64,000 nt of DNA from Streptomyces lucensis JCM 4490 (GCF_014650035.1 NZ_BMUE01000001.1:310001-374000), one strand, 5' to 3'. Shown: positions 42,879-53,209, counted from the stretch's first letter. The notes: generated by a model from the sequence alone, not told the origin. Translations and numbers: made by a program.

Positions 42879-44002
42879 AGAAGCTGACCCAACGCATCGA
42901 CAAGGAGCGGCTGCTCCTCGGCATCGCCGCGCCGCTGCTGGCGGTCGTCGCCGCGCTCGTCGTCACCGCCCTGGTGATCCTCGCGACCGGCAAGAACCCC
43001 GGCGACGCGTTCAGCGACATGGTGACGTACGGCTTCGCCAGCGACAGCCAGGTCTACATCCTGAACAAGGCGACGACGTACTACCTGGCGGGTGTCGCGG
43101 TGGCCATCGGCTTCCGCATGAACCTGTTCAACATCGGCGTCGACGGCCAGTACCGGCTCGCCGCGTTCATCGCCGCCGTCCTCGGCGGGGCGCTCACCGC
43201 GCCCGGCTGGATCGCCATCCCGCTGATCATCCTGTGCGCGATGGCGACCGGTGCCCTGTGGGCGGCCATCGCCGGCATCCTCAAGGTGACCCGGGGCGTC
43301 AGCGAGGTCATCTCGACGATCATGCTGAACTCGATCGCCACCGCGATCATCGCCTACCTGCTCCAGCCCGGGAAGCTCGGCCAGCTGGACCAGGCGGGCA
43401 CCCTCGTCTCCACCAAGCCGCTGCCGGCGTCCTCGTACTTCTTCAGCTTCGACACCGGCCCGGCCGGTGTGCTGTGGGGCTTCGTCGTCGTCGCCGTGCT
43501 CGTCGGCATCGCGTACTGGTTCGTCCTCGGCCGCACCCGCTTCGGCTTCGACCTGCGCACCGTCGGCCAGTCCGAGAGCGCCGCGAGCGCGAGCGGCGTG
43601 TCGGTGAAGAAGATGGTCGCCACCAGCATGATCATCTCGGGTGCGGTGGCCGGCCTGATCGGCATGCCGACCCTGCTCAACGACAGCCACCAGTTCAGCA
43701 ACGACTTCCCGGCGGGTATCGGCTTCACCGGTATCGCCATCGCGCTGCTCGGCCGCAACAACCCGATCGGCATCGCGCTCGGCGCCCTGCTCTGGGGCTT
43801 CCTGGAGCGCACCACGAACCACCTGGAATTCCAGGGTTACGACAAGGAAATCCTCGGCGTCATCCAGGGCGTCATCGTCCTGTGCGTCGTCATTGCCTAC
43901 GAGGTCGTGCGCCGCTACGGCCTGAAGCGCCAGCAGCAGAAGGTCGGCGCCGAACTCGCCGCCCAGGCCGCCGCCGCGACGAAGAAGCAGGAGGTGGCGT
44001 GA
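42875..44002 (+). CDS. Nucleoside ABC transporter permease 1
   Basis: A 375-residue inner-membrane permease of the RbsC/BmpC (BPD_transp_2) family with about 9-10 hydrophobic segments. Diagnostic segments: GVAVAIGFRMNLFNIGVDGQYRLAAF, GVSEVISTIMLNSIATAI, GRTRFGFDLRTVGQSESAASASGV and IALLGRNNPIGIALGALLWGFL. It forms a heteromeric channel with the following permease. It overlaps the ATPase gene by ATGA and its successor by TGATG. Confidence 0.95.
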   Translation: MKKLTQRIDKERLLLGIAAPLLAVVAALVVTALVILATGKNPGDAFSDMVTYGFASDSQVYILNKATTYYLAGVAVAIGFRMNLFNIGVDGQYRLAAFIAAVLGGALTAPGWIAIPLIILCAMATGALWAAIAGILKVTRGVSEVISTIMLNSIATAIIAYLLQPGKLGQLDQAGTLVSTKPLPASSYFFSFDTGPAGVLWGFVVVAVLVGIAYWFVLGRTRFGFDLRTVGQSESAASASGVSVKKMVATSMIISGAVAGLIGMPTLLNDSHQFSNDFPAGIGFTGIAIALLGRNNPIGIALGALLWGFLERTTNHLEFQGYDKEILGVIQGVIVLCVVIAYEVVRRYGLKRQQQKVGAELAAQAAAATKKQEVA

Positions 44003-45288
44003 TGACTGCCACGATGACCGACGCGCCGCCGCCGGCGGCCCCCAAGGCGGCGGGCGCGCCGCAGCGCTCCGGCCGCTCCACCGGCCAGGTCCTCATGATC
44101 GTCGCGGGCGCCCTGCTGCTCCTGGCGGCGGTCCGCGTGATCACCGGCGCCAACCAGCTCGACTCCGCCGGACAGGTCGGCGCCGCCCTCGGCCTCGCCG
44201 TGCCGATCGGCCTCGCGGGTCTCGCCGGCCTGTGGTCCGAGCGGGCCGGCGTGGTCAACATCGGCCTCGAAGGCATGATGATCCTCGGCACCTTCGGCGC
44301 CGGCTGGATCGGCTGGCAGTCCAGCCCCTGGCTCGGCCTGCTGTGCGGCATCGGCTTCGGTGTCCTCGGCGGCCTGGTGCACGCCGTCGCCACCATCACC
44401 TTCGGTGTCGACCACATCGTCTCCGGCGTCGCGGTCAACCTGCTCGCGCTCGGTACCACCCAGTACCTCGCCAAGCTGTTCTTCGCCGACGGCAAGCCCG
44501 CGGAGGCGGGCGGCAACCCCAAGCAGTCCCCGCCGGTGGACTCGCTGCCCCACGTCACCGTCCCCGGTCTCTCGGACGGCCTCTCCTCGCTGGAGAAGCA
44601 CCACTGGTTCCTGGTCTCCGACCTCGCCGGCATCGTCGGCGGCCTGATCACCAACCTGTCGGTGATCACGATCCTGGCCGTGGTGCTGTTCGTCGCCAGC
44701 TGGTGGCTGCTGTGGCGCACGCCGTTCGGCCTGCGGCTGCGGTCCTGCGGTGAGAACCCGACCGCCGCCGAGTCCCTGGGCGTCGACGTCTACCGCTACA
44801 AGTACGCGGCCGTGGCCGTCTCCGGCGGCCTCGCCGGTCTCGGCGGCGCCTTCCTCGCGCTGGTCACCTCCCACACCTACCTGGAGGGCCAGACCGGCGG
44901 CCGCGGCTACATCGGCCTCGCGGCGATGATCTTCGGCAACTGGCGTCCGGGCGGTCTCGCCATGGGTGCGGGCCTGTTCGGCTACTCCGACGCGCTCCAG
45001 CTGCGCAACGGCGGCACGACCGTGCACGCGCTGCTGCTCCTGCTGGTCGTCCTGCTCGTGGTCCTCGCCGGCTGGAAGCTGTACCGCACCGCCGTCTGGC
45101 AGGGCGCGATCAGCCTCATCGTGGGCGGGCTCGTGCTGGCCTGGTACCTGCTCACCGACGAGGTCCCGAGCGACTTCGTGGGCGCCACCCCGTACGTCGT
45201 CACGCTGCTCGTGCTGTCGCTGTCCGCGCAGCGCCTGCGGATGCCGAAGGCGGACGGCATGCGCTACCGGAAGGGACAGGGCAAGTGA
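44002..45288 (+). CDS. Nucleoside ABC transporter permease 2
   Basis: A 428-residue BPD_transp_2 permease. After a ~30-residue polar start it has many membrane helices, with GLWSERAGVVNIGLEGMMILGTF, FGVDHIVSGVAVNLLALG, FGLRLRSCGENPTAAESLGVDV and GRGYIGLAAMIFGNWRPGG. It is larger than BmpD-type partners because of an ~80-residue loop near the middle (FADGKPAEAGGNPKQSPPVD...) and an extended C-terminus. ATG 44002 (or GTG 43999) follows GGAGGTGG. GTGA overlap with cdd. Confidence 0.95.
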   Translation: MTATMTDAPPPAAPKAAGAPQRSGRSTGQVLMIVAGALLLLAAVRVITGANQLDSAGQVGAALGLAVPIGLAGLAGLWSERAGVVNIGLEGMMILGTFGAGWIGWQSSPWLGLLCGIGFGVLGGLVHAVATITFGVDHIVSGVAVNLLALGTTQYLAKLFFADGKPAEAGGNPKQSPPVDSLPHVTVPGLSDGLSSLEKHHWFLVSDLAGIVGGLITNLSVITILAVVLFVASWWLLWRTPFGLRLRSCGENPTAAESLGVDVYRYKYAAVAVSGGLAGLGGAFLALVTSHTYLEGQTGGRGYIGLAAMIFGNWRPGGLAMGAGLFGYSDALQLRNGGTTVHALLLLLVVLLVVLAGWKLYRTAVWQGAISLIVGGLVLAWYLLTDEVPSDFVGATPYVVTLLVLSLSAQRLRMPKADGMRYRKGQGK

Positions 45289-45692
45289 CGGCGCGCCCGG
45301 ACGCCGGCTTCGACTGGGAGCCGCTGCGCGCCGAGGCCCGGGAGGCCATGACCCACGCCTACGTCCCCTACTCGAAGTACCGGGTCGGCGCGGCCGCCCT
45401 GGTCGACGACGGGCGCACGGTCTCCGGCTGCAACGTCGAGAACGCCTCCTACGGCCTCGGTCTGTGCGCCGAGTGCGGGCTGGTCTCCCAGCTGCAGCGC
45501 ACGGGCGGCGGCCGCCTGACGCACTTCACCTGCGTGGACGGCGAGGGCGCCCTGCTCGTGCCGTGCGGCCGCTGCCGCCAGCTGCTGTACGAGTTCGGCG
45601 GCCCCGGCCTGCTGCTGGACACGCCCGAGGGCGTACTGACGCTCTCCGAGATGCTGCCCCAGGCCTTCGGCCCGGGCCATCTCACCAAGTAA
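45285..45692 (+). CDS. cdd: Cytidine deaminase
   Basis: A 135-residue homotetrameric-type cytidine deaminase converting (deoxy)cytidine to (deoxy)uridine. Zinc ligands: CAECGLV (first Cys with the catalytic Glu) and VPCGRCRQLL; substrate motif YSKYRVGAAALVDDG and CNVENASYGLGL. GTG 45285 overlaps the permease stop, so uptake and deamination are translationally linked. Confidence 0.96.
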   Translation: MTARPDAGFDWEPLRAEAREAMTHAYVPYSKYRVGAAALVDDGRTVSGCNVENASYGLGLCAECGLVSQLQRTGGGRLTHFTCVDGEGALLVPCGRCRQLLYEFGGPGLLLDTPEGVLTLSEMLPQAFGPGHLTK

Positions 45693-45700
45693 CTCCCGTA

Positions 45701-45728
45701 CGGCCCCCCTGACCCGCTCAGGGGGGCC
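45701..45728 (+). terminator. Hairpin between cdd and deoA
   Basis: CGGCCCCCCTGA / TCAGGGGGGCCG stem with a 4-nt loop, 8 bp after the cdd stop. It may attenuate read-through into deoA. Confidence 0.7.
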
Positions 45729-45762
45729 GTGCACTTCGCACCTTCGGAAGGAAGCCATAGCC

Positions 45763-47046
<1,284 letters not shown>

Positions 47047-47068
47047 CCTGCGGTTTCCTCGATCGGGT

Positions 47069-47102
47069 GAACGGGACCGGTGGACCCCCACCGGTCCCGT
47101 TC
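47069..47102 (+). terminator. Terminator after deoA
   Basis: A perfect 15-bp stem GAACGGGACCGGTGG / CCACCGGTCCCGTTC with a 4-nt loop. Confidence 0.8.
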
Positions 47103-47141
47103 GGCATGCTGGGATCGGTGACGCACCGATAGGAGACCGCC

Positions 47142-47726
47142 ATGAGCGCACTCACCGTGAGCCAGGACCCCGAGCAGAGCTGGGACGACCTCGTCCGGTT
47201 CTGGGAGGAGATGGACTGGCCCGAGGGCAGCAAGGTGGAGATCATCGAGGGGATCGTCACCGTGTCACCTGCTCCGGCATTCCGCCACAACGTCATCGCG
47301 GAGCGAATTCAGCGTCGCCTCTACTCTGTGATCCCCGACGACTGGGGGATTTATCAGACACTGGGCATCGCCGTGCCCTCTCGACTGGGAATGCTCATCC
47401 CGGACCTTGTGGTCGTTCCGTTGCCCGAGTGCGCAGAATCGGACACCCACATCCCCGCCGCCCTCGCCGAACTCGTCGTCGAGGTGACGTCCAAGTCCAA
47501 CGCCCGCCACGACCGCGTCAGCAAGCCCGCCGCCTACGCCACCGCCGGGATCCCGCTGTATCTCCTCATCGACCCCTGGGCCCCCGGAGGCCCCACGGCG
47601 ACGCTCTACGGGGAACCCAAGGGAGACGTCTACCGGGTCCTGAGCGCGGTGAAGTTCGGTGATCCCATCAGGCTGCCCGAGCCGTTCGGCGTGACGATCG
47701 ACACCGGCGAGTTCCCCGTCGGCTGA
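47142..47726 (+). CDS. Uma2-family putative endonuclease
   Basis: A 194-residue DUF820/Uma2 PD-(D/E)XK-like protein. VEIIEGIVTVSPAPAFRHNVIAERI gives the N-terminal Glu/His. IPDLVVVPL (Asp), ELVVEVTSKSN (Glu-x-Lys) and KPAAYATAGIPLYLLIDP complete the core. The family is widespread in Streptomyces and cyanobacteria; its nuclease activity in vivo is not established. Monocistronic, convergent with the AEC transporter. Confidence 0.88.
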   Translation: MSALTVSQDPEQSWDDLVRFWEEMDWPEGSKVEIIEGIVTVSPAPAFRHNVIAERIQRRLYSVIPDDWGIYQTLGIAVPSRLGMLIPDLVVVPLPECAESDTHIPAALAELVVEVTSKSNARHDRVSKPAAYATAGIPLYLLIDPWAPGGPTATLYGEPKGDVYRVLSAVKFGDPIRLPEPFGVTIDTGEFPVG

Positions 47727-47733
47727 TCACGCG

Positions 47734-48663
47734 TCACCCGAGCACCGCCGCCACCCCCACCAGCACCGGCACCGAGACCACCGTCGACAGCAGGACCGAC
47801 TCGCGGGCCAGGGACTCGGCGACGCGGTAGCGGCTGGCGTAGGTGAACAGGTTCTGGGCGGCCGGGAGCGCCGAGGTGACCACCACGTCCAGCAGGGGTG
47901 CGCCGTGGAGGCCGAAGAGGGGCGCGGCCAGGACCCAGGCGACCGCGGGCTGGCCCAGTGACTTCAGCGCCACCGCCAGCAGGACCGGGTGGCGGTCCCG
48001 TCCCCGGCCGGGGGCCGTACTGCCGTGCAGGGCCATGCCGAAGACCAGCAGGGCGGCCGGTACGGACATGTTGCCGATCAGGGTGAGCGGGTTCAGCAGC
48101 GGACCGGGAAGCCGCAGACCGGCCGCCGACACCACCACGCCCGACAGGGAGCCGACCGCGATGGGGTTGCGCAGTGGGGTGAGCAGCCGCTGCCACACCG
48201 TGCCCTTCTCGCCGGCGCCCGACAGGTCGAGGATCGTGAGTGCGACCGGCGTGACCAGCACGACCTGGAACAGCAGCACCGGTGCCACCAGGGACGCGTC
48301 CCCGAGGACGTACGCCGCGATCGGGATGCCCAGGTTGCCCGAGTTGACGTAACCGGCGCACAGGGCGCCGATCGTGGTGCGGCCCACACCCCAGTGCCGT
48401 ACGGTGCCCACCGCGACGAAGACCCCGGCCACCGCGCCGGTGCTCAGCGCCGTCACCAGCAGGCGGCTGGAGAACAGCAGCGTCAGGTCGGCCTTCGCCA
48501 GGGTGGTGAACAGCAGCGCGGGACCGGCCACGGTGAAGGCCAGCCTCGTCAGCACCTCGCCGCCCTGCTCGCCGAGCGTCCCGCGCCGCCCGAGCACGTA
48601 GCCCACACCGATGACGACCGCGATCACCGCGAACCCGCTAAGCACCCCCTGCACGGGGACCAC
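47734..48663 (-). CDS. AEC-family (auxin efflux carrier-like) transporter
   Basis: A 309-residue membrane protein with about 10 hydrophobic segments. SGFAVIAVVIGVGYVLGRRGTLGEQGGEVLTRLAFTVAGPALLF is the typical start, the middle helix GYVNSGNLGIPIAAYVLGD carries the conserved NxGN/P motif, and NMSVPAALLVFGMAL lies in the second half. It exports an unknown organic anion or metabolite. The stop is 8 bp from the Uma2 stop. Confidence 0.9.
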   Translation of the reverse strand: MVPVQGVLSGFAVIAVVIGVGYVLGRRGTLGEQGGEVLTRLAFTVAGPALLFTTLAKADLTLLFSSRLLVTALSTGAVAGVFVAVGTVRHWGVGRTTIGALCAGYVNSGNLGIPIAAYVLGDASLVAPVLLFQVVLVTPVALTILDLSGAGEKGTVWQRLLTPLRNPIAVGSLSGVVVSAAGLRLPGPLLNPLTLIGNMSVPAALLVFGMALHGSTAPGRGRDRHPVLLAVALKSLGQPAVAWVLAAPLFGLHGAPLLDVVVTSALPAAQNLFTYASRYRVAESLARESVLLSTVVSVPVLVGVAAVLG

Positions 48664-48727
48664 CCTCCGGGGGAGGGCGCGAGCCGGTCAATGTGATCTT
48701 CGCCGGACCCGTGCCCCGCGGCCCGCG

Positions 48728-49384
48728 TCAACCGCGCAGTCGTCCCGGCAGCCGCTGGGGCGGGAGGTCGACCCGGCCGAGGGTGTCGGTGGTGACGCCT
48801 TCGGGGAGGCGGGTGCAGCCCGCGGTGGCGAACACTTCGAGACGGCCTCGCGGGTACGTCCTGACGTGTACGGTCGCACCGCCGCCGGGCGGGGTCGCCT
48901 CCAGCGAGACGACTTTGCCGGCCGCCGTGGACGTGGTCGCGTCCCAGCCCTGCCGCTCCAGCCGGGTCCGGGCCCGCCGCAGCGCCGACTGCCCGGCCTC
49001 GGCCGTGATCCCCTTCAGGGCCCACTCGGTGCGGACGGTGACGACCCCCTTCACGTGCGGGGGCGAGTCGCTGAGCTGGTCGCCGAGATGGCTCAGCCCG
49101 CTGGTCCAGTAACAGTCCTCCTCGGCCTCCACGCCGCTGCCCGGCCACTCCCGGTCCAGGTGGGCGTCCGGCAGTCCGAGCGCGTCGTAGACCTCCCCGG
49201 CGCGGCCGTCCAGCCGGTCGGCGGTCACGGCCGGGTCGGCGACCGGGAAGGAGTCGCCCTCCCAGGCCCACTTCAGCCAGAGGCCGACGGCGGCGAGGGC
49301 GGTCACGGCCAGTGCCAGGGCACAGAAGGCGCGGACCTTGCCGTAGGGCCGCGGAGCGGTCGGGGCGGGCGCTGCTCGTGTCAT
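48728..49384 (-). CDS. Hypothetical one-pass membrane protein
   Basis: A 218-residue protein. A short Pro/Arg-rich start is followed by one membrane helix (FCALALAVTALAAVGLWLKWAW, ~17-38). The extracytoplasmic domain has two cysteines (EEDCYWTSG and ATAGCTRLP) and alternating strands (GVVTVRTEWALKG, GATVHVRTYPRGRLEVFA). No family recognised. ATG 49384 is preferred; an ATG at 49420 would overlap the divergent STAS gene start. Confidence 0.7.
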   Translation of the reverse strand: MTRAAPAPTAPRPYGKVRAFCALALAVTALAAVGLWLKWAWEGDSFPVADPAVTADRLDGRAGEVYDALGLPDAHLDREWPGSGVEAEEDCYWTSGLSHLGDQLSDSPPHVKGVVTVRTEWALKGITAEAGQSALRRARTRLERQGWDATTSTAAGKVVSLEATPPGGGATVHVRTYPRGRLEVFATAGCTRLPEGVTTDTLGRVDLPPQRLPGRLRG

Positions 49385-49418
49385 GACCGGCATCCTGCCG
49401 CCGCCCGCCGGTGCGGAC

Positions 49419-49853
49419 ATGAGCGCTCCTACTCAGCGGACGTACTCAACGCCCCCGCCCCGCCCGATGAGTTCCGCCCGCCGCGCCGGTCTACCGCACG
49501 TGGATGCCAGGACACCGCCCGTGCTCGTGCTGCCCGGTCCCGTCGCCCGGGACCAGGTGGCCGCGCTGTGCGACGCCGTACGGACGCTGCTGGAGGGGAG
49601 CGGGGCCGGCATCGTCGTCTGCGACGCGGCCGGCCTCGGGCCGCCCGGGCTCGGCGCCGTGGACCTGCTCGCCCGGCTCGCGCTGACCGCCCGCCGGGCC
49701 GGCGGACGGATCCGGCTGCGGGACCCCGATCCGGCGCTACCGTCCCTGCTCGGCCTCGTCGGCCTCCGGTTCGAGGTGGAGGGGCAGGTCGAAGAGGGGG
49801 AACCAGCGCCTGGTGTCGAGGAAGCAGTGGAAACCGGTGATGCGGCCCTGTGA
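49419..49853 (+). CDS. STAS-domain protein overlapping an ECF sigma gene
   Basis: A ~144-residue STAS (anti-sigma-antagonist-like) protein. VLVLPGPVARDQVAALCDAVRTLLEGSGAGIVVCDAAGLGPPGLGAVDLLARLALTARRAGGRIRLRD has the SpoIIAA-like strand-helix pattern, but the conserved phosphorylatable Ser/Thr position reads Pro (GPPGLGAV). The Glu-rich tail runs antisense through the last 117 nt of the sigma gene that stops at 49737. ATG 49419 or 49467 may be the start. Confidence 0.75.
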   Translation: MSAPTQRTYSTPPPRPMSSARRAGLPHVDARTPPVLVLPGPVARDQVAALCDAVRTLLEGSGAGIVVCDAAGLGPPGLGAVDLLARLALTARRAGGRIRLRDPDPALPSLLGLVGLRFEVEGQVEEGEPAPGVEEAVETGDAAL

Positions 49854-50750
49854 GATCTCCAGGATCTGCACCGCCCAGGGGGTGAAGCCGCCGTTGTCCT
49901 CGTCCGGCTTGTAGTGGGCGAACCCCGGCAGACCGTTGGCGTGGACGGGCAGCAGACGGGAGCCGGCGCAGGAGGCGCCCAGGGTGGTCATGAATCCCGT
50001 GATGTCGGCCGTGCCGCGCAGCCACAGGTCGAACGGCGGCATCGTCATGACCGCGTCCTCGTGCAGCAACGCCGTCAGCGCGGTCATGTCGTAGTCTTCG
50101 AACGCCGCGACGTAGCGCTCCAGCAGCTTGCGCTGCTCCTCGTCCAGCGGGTCGGAGACCGCGCCCTCGGGTCCCGACTCCCGGCGCTCGGCGAGCGTCG
50201 CCCGGGCCCGCTGCAGCGCGCTGTTGACCGAAGCCACCGTCGTGTCCAGCAGTTCGGCGACCTCGCTCGCCCTCCAGGCCAGCACCTCCCGCAGGATCAG
50301 CACCGCCCGCTGCTTGGGCGGAAGCTGCTGCAGGGCCGCCATGAACGCCAGCCGGACCGACTCCTTGGCGACCGCCGCCTCCGCCGGGTCACCGACCGTC
50401 GGCAGCACGCGCGCGTCCGGCATCGGCTCCAGCCACGTGCTGTCCGGGCGGGGGGCGAGGGCCGCCCGGGCGAGCGGCGTCGACTCGGTGAGGTCCATCG
50501 GACGCGCCCGCTTGTTCCCGGCCGACAGCATGTCCAGGCACACGTTCGTCGCGATCCGGTACAGCCAGGAGCGCAGGGAGGACCGGCCCTCGAACCGGTC
50601 GTGGCTCCGCCAGGCACGCACGAGGGTGTCCTGCACCGCGTCCTCGGCCTCGGAGGACGAGCCGAGCATCCGGTAGCAGTACCCGGTCAGTTCGGTCCGG
50701 TGCTTCTCCAGTGCGACGTCGAGATCCGCCGTCGCCGTGCTGTCGCCCAT
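49737..50750 (-). CDS. ECF sigma factor with C-terminal SnoaL-like domain
   Basis: A 337-residue long ECF factor of the SigG/SigJ-like type. Region 2 (~15-85: YCYRMLGSSSEAEDAVQDTLVRAWRSHDRFEGRSSLRSWLYRIATNVCLDML) and region 4 (~145-195: LQQLPPKQRAVLILREVLAWRASEVAELLDTTVASVNSALQRARATL) are followed by a SnoaL/NTF2 domain (~210-325) that in such factors modulates activity instead of an anti-sigma. ATG 50750. Its 3' end overlaps the STAS gene on the other strand. Confidence 0.9.
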   Translation of the reverse strand: MGDSTATADLDVALEKHRTELTGYCYRMLGSSSEAEDAVQDTLVRAWRSHDRFEGRSSLRSWLYRIATNVCLDMLSAGNKRARPMDLTESTPLARAALAPRPDSTWLEPMPDARVLPTVGDPAEAAVAKESVRLAFMAALQQLPPKQRAVLILREVLAWRASEVAELLDTTVASVNSALQRARATLAERRESGPEGAVSDPLDEEQRKLLERYVAAFEDYDMTALTALLHEDAVMTMPPFDLWLRGTADITGFMTTLGASCAGSRLLPVHANGLPGFAHYKPDEDNGGFTPWAVQILEISQGRITGFHCFLDTRRWFPLFDLPLHLEPEADEAEQGR

Positions 50751-50831
50751 CGTCCACCCACCCCTGCGGCCTCAGTGTCAGCGCGCCTTCGCGCCCAGCA
50801 CTCCGGAAGCTACCGCAGCCCGCTGACAACG

Positions 50832-50866
50832 GCCCCCCGAGCGGGCGAAGGCCCAGCTCGGGGGGC
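50832..50866. terminator. Hairpin downstream of the MFS gene
   Basis: An 11-bp stem GCCCCCCGAGC / GCTCGGGGGGC with a 13-nt loop lies 28 bp past the MFS stop, between the MFS gene and the ECF sigma gene start. Confidence 0.6.
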
Positions 50867-50893
50867 GTGTGCGGCATGGGCGCGACGGGATCG

Positions 50894-52183
50894 TCAGTGC
50901 GCCGCGGCCGGTTCCCGCCGGGCCGCCACCCGGGCCGCGCGCGTGCCGAGGACGGTGATCGTGACGACGCCGAGGACGGCGAGGACGCCGACGGTGACCG
51001 TGCCCGCCCAGCCGCTCGCGTGGAAGGCGATCGCGCCGACCGTGCTGCCGGCGCTGGAGCCGATGTAGTAGGCGGACTGGTAGAGCGCCGAGGCCTGGGC
51101 ACGGCCGCGCGTGGCCGTCTTGCTGACCGCCGAGGAGGCGACCGCGTGCCCGGCGAAGAACCCGGCGGTGATCAGCACCAGGCCCAGCAGGACCAGCGGG
51201 AGGGTGTCGGCCAGGGAGAGCAGCAGGCCCGCCGCCGTCGTGCCGCCCGCCAGGTACAGCGCGCCCCGGCGGCCGAGGCGGCCCACCAGGCGGCCCGCCG
51301 CGGAGGCCGACACCGTGCCCACCAGGTACACCAGGAAGATCGAGCCGACGATGCCCTGCGGCAGCCCGAACGGGGCCCCGGTCAGGCGGTAGCCGATCAC
51401 CGTGTACACGCCGCCGAACACCGTCATGAACAGCGCGCCGATCGCGTAGAGGCGGCGCAGCAGCGGGTCGGAGAGGTGGCCGCGGACCGTGCCGAGCAGC
51501 ACGCGCGGCCGGAGCGAGCCCGCCTCGAAGTGCCGCGGGGCCGGCAGCAGCAGCCGGAACGCCACCGCGCACGCCACCGCGATCGCGCCGATCACCCCCA
51601 CCGAGACCCGCCAGCCCCATTCCTGGGCCACCCAGCCGGTGATCACCCGGCCGCTCATGCCGCCCACGCTGTTGCCCGCGACGAACAGCCCGATCGCCGT
51701 GACCAGCGCCTTCGGCCGGACCTCCTCGGCGAGGTACGCCTGGGCCGAGGCCGGCAGCCCGGCCAGGGCCGCACCCTGCACCGCCCGCAGCACCACCAGC
51801 ACGCCGATCGACGGCGCGAAGGGCACCAGCATCCCGACCGTGACCGCGACGGCCAGCGAGCCGGTCATCACCGCGCGGCGGCCGAAGCGCTCCGACAGGG
51901 CGCTCATGGGCAGCACGAACAGGGCCAGTCCGCCGGTCGCGGCCGCCACCGTCCAGCTCGCCTCGCTCGCCGCCACCCCGAACTCGCCCGAGATCAGCGG
52001 CAGCAGGGCCTGCGTGGAGTAGAGGAGGGCGAAGGTCGCGACACCGGCGAGGAAGAGGGCGAGACTCATCCGGCGGTAGCCGGGGGCGCCCGGAGTCATC
52101 CGGGTGTCGGCCGGGGAGCCGGAGGAGGGGACGGACATGACGGCGTCCACGGCGGTGGACGCCCCGGTACTGGCGGGAGACAT
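50894..52183 (-). CDS. MFS transporter (YnfM/AraJ-like)
   Basis: A 429-residue major facilitator with 12 predicted helices. LALFLAGVATFALLYSTQALLPLISGEFGVAASEASWTVAAATGG is the typical first two helices, LSERFGRRAVMTGSL is the MFS motif A between TM2 and TM3, and LVGRLGRRGALYLAGG is its repeat. It probably exports a drug or sugar. ATG 52183 is preferred over 52207. It is divergent from a LysR regulator, the usual arrangement for regulator and target. Confidence 0.9.
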   Translation of the reverse strand: MSPASTGASTAVDAVMSVPSSGSPADTRMTPGAPGYRRMSLALFLAGVATFALLYSTQALLPLISGEFGVAASEASWTVAAATGGLALFVLPMSALSERFGRRAVMTGSLAVAVTVGMLVPFAPSIGVLVVLRAVQGAALAGLPASAQAYLAEEVRPKALVTAIGLFVAGNSVGGMSGRVITGWVAQEWGWRVSVGVIGAIAVACAVAFRLLLPAPRHFEAGSLRPRVLLGTVRGHLSDPLLRRLYAIGALFMTVFGGVYTVIGYRLTGAPFGLPQGIVGSIFLVYLVGTVSASAAGRLVGRLGRRGALYLAGGTTAAGLLLSLADTLPLVLLGLVLITAGFFAGHAVASSAVSKTATRGRAQASALYQSAYYIGSSAGSTVGAIAFHASGWAGTVTVGVLAVLGVVTITVLGTRAARVAARREPAAAH

Positions 52184-52214
52184 GCCTCGACCGTAGGCAC
52201 GGCCCACTCATCCG

Positions 52215-52227
52215 TCCAATGCATGGA
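52215..52227. promoter_or_regulatory. LysR-type box candidate TCCA-N5-TGGA
   Basis: A short palindrome (TCCAATGCATGGA) in the MFS/LysR intergenic region. Confidence 0.35.
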
Positions 52228-52245
52228 ATCGTCATAATCGTTCCC

Positions 52246-53205
52246 ATGGCGCATGAGCAGAGGTCACAGCCGCGGCTGTCACCGTCCAGTGACATGAAAG
52301 ACATGGGCGAGACGTCGATGCTGCTCGCGCCGCGCCTCACGTACTTCGCCGGCGTGGCCCGCACCGAGCACGTCACCCGGGCCGCCCGGGAGATGAACGT
52401 CCCCCAGTCCACCCTGTCCCGCGCGATGGCCCGCCTGGAGCAGGACCTGGGCGTCGACCTGTTCGCGCGCCACGGCCGCACGGTCTCCCTCACCACCGCC
52501 GGCCGCACCTTCCTCGCCTCCGTCGAGCGCGCCCTCGCCGAGATCGACCGCGCCGCCGAGGAGGTCCGCGCGGACGCCGACCCGGCCACCGGCAAGGTCG
52601 CCTTCGGCTTCCTGCACACCATGGGCGCCGAGACCGTACCGGGCCTGCTGCACGCCTTCCGCGCCGACCATCCGCGCGTCCGCTTCAGCCTGGTGCAGAA
52701 CTACGGCGAGGCGATGCTGGAGGGGCTGCGGGCGGGCGAGCTGGACCTGTGCCTGACCTCCCCGGTCCCCGACGCGCCCGACCTGGTCGCCCGCCGCCTG
52801 GACGAGCAGAAGCTGCGCCTGGTCGTCCCCGCCGACCACCCCCTGGCGGTCCGCCGCCGCATCCGGCTGGCCGAGGCGTCCGAGGAAACCTTCGTCACCC
52901 TCGAGCCGGGCTACGGCCTGCGGCGCATCACGGACGACCTGTGCCGGCAGGCGGGGTTCCGGCCGAACGTCGCCTTCGAGGGCGAGGAGGCGGAGACCCT
53001 GCGGGGCCTGGTCGCGGCCGGCCTCGGAGTCGCCCTCCTGCCTCCGCCGACCGTTCCCAGACCGGGCGTGGTGGAACTGACGGTCACGGCCCCCAGGGCC
53101 GCGCGCGAGATCGGCGTCGCCTGGCTGGCCGACCGGCCGGACACCCCGCCGGTGGCCGCCTTCAAGAAGTTCCTGCTCTCCAGGAGGGGGAGCCTGCTCC
53201 CCTGA
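52246..53205 (+). CDS. LysR-family transcriptional regulator
   Basis: A 319-residue LysR regulator. The helix-turn-helix (~25-85: LTYFAGVARTEHVTRAAREMNVPQSTLSRAMARLEQDLGVDLFARHGRTVSLTTAG) is followed by a periplasmic-binding-like effector domain (VAFGFLHTMGAETVPGLLHAFR, ELDLCLTSPVP, LVAAGLGVALLPP). ATG 52246 (or 52318, which would give a shorter leader). It most likely controls the divergent MFS gene. Confidence 0.92.
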   Translation: MAHEQRSQPRLSPSSDMKDMGETSMLLAPRLTYFAGVARTEHVTRAAREMNVPQSTLSRAMARLEQDLGVDLFARHGRTVSLTTAGRTFLASVERALAEIDRAAEEVRADADPATGKVAFGFLHTMGAETVPGLLHAFRADHPRVRFSLVQNYGEAMLEGLRAGELDLCLTSPVPDAPDLVARRLDEQKLRLVVPADHPLAVRRRIRLAEASEETFVTLEPGYGLRRITDDLCRQAGFRPNVAFEGEEAETLRGLVAAGLGVALLPPPTVPRPGVVELTVTAPRAAREIGVAWLADRPDTPPVAAFKKFLLSRRGSLLP

Positions 53206-53209
53206 GGGC

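Noticed and set aside
42832..45288. 818-residue frame suggesting a fused permease
   Set aside because: The first half is an out-of-frame shadow of permease 1; permease 2 starts at 44002 with its own ribosome site.
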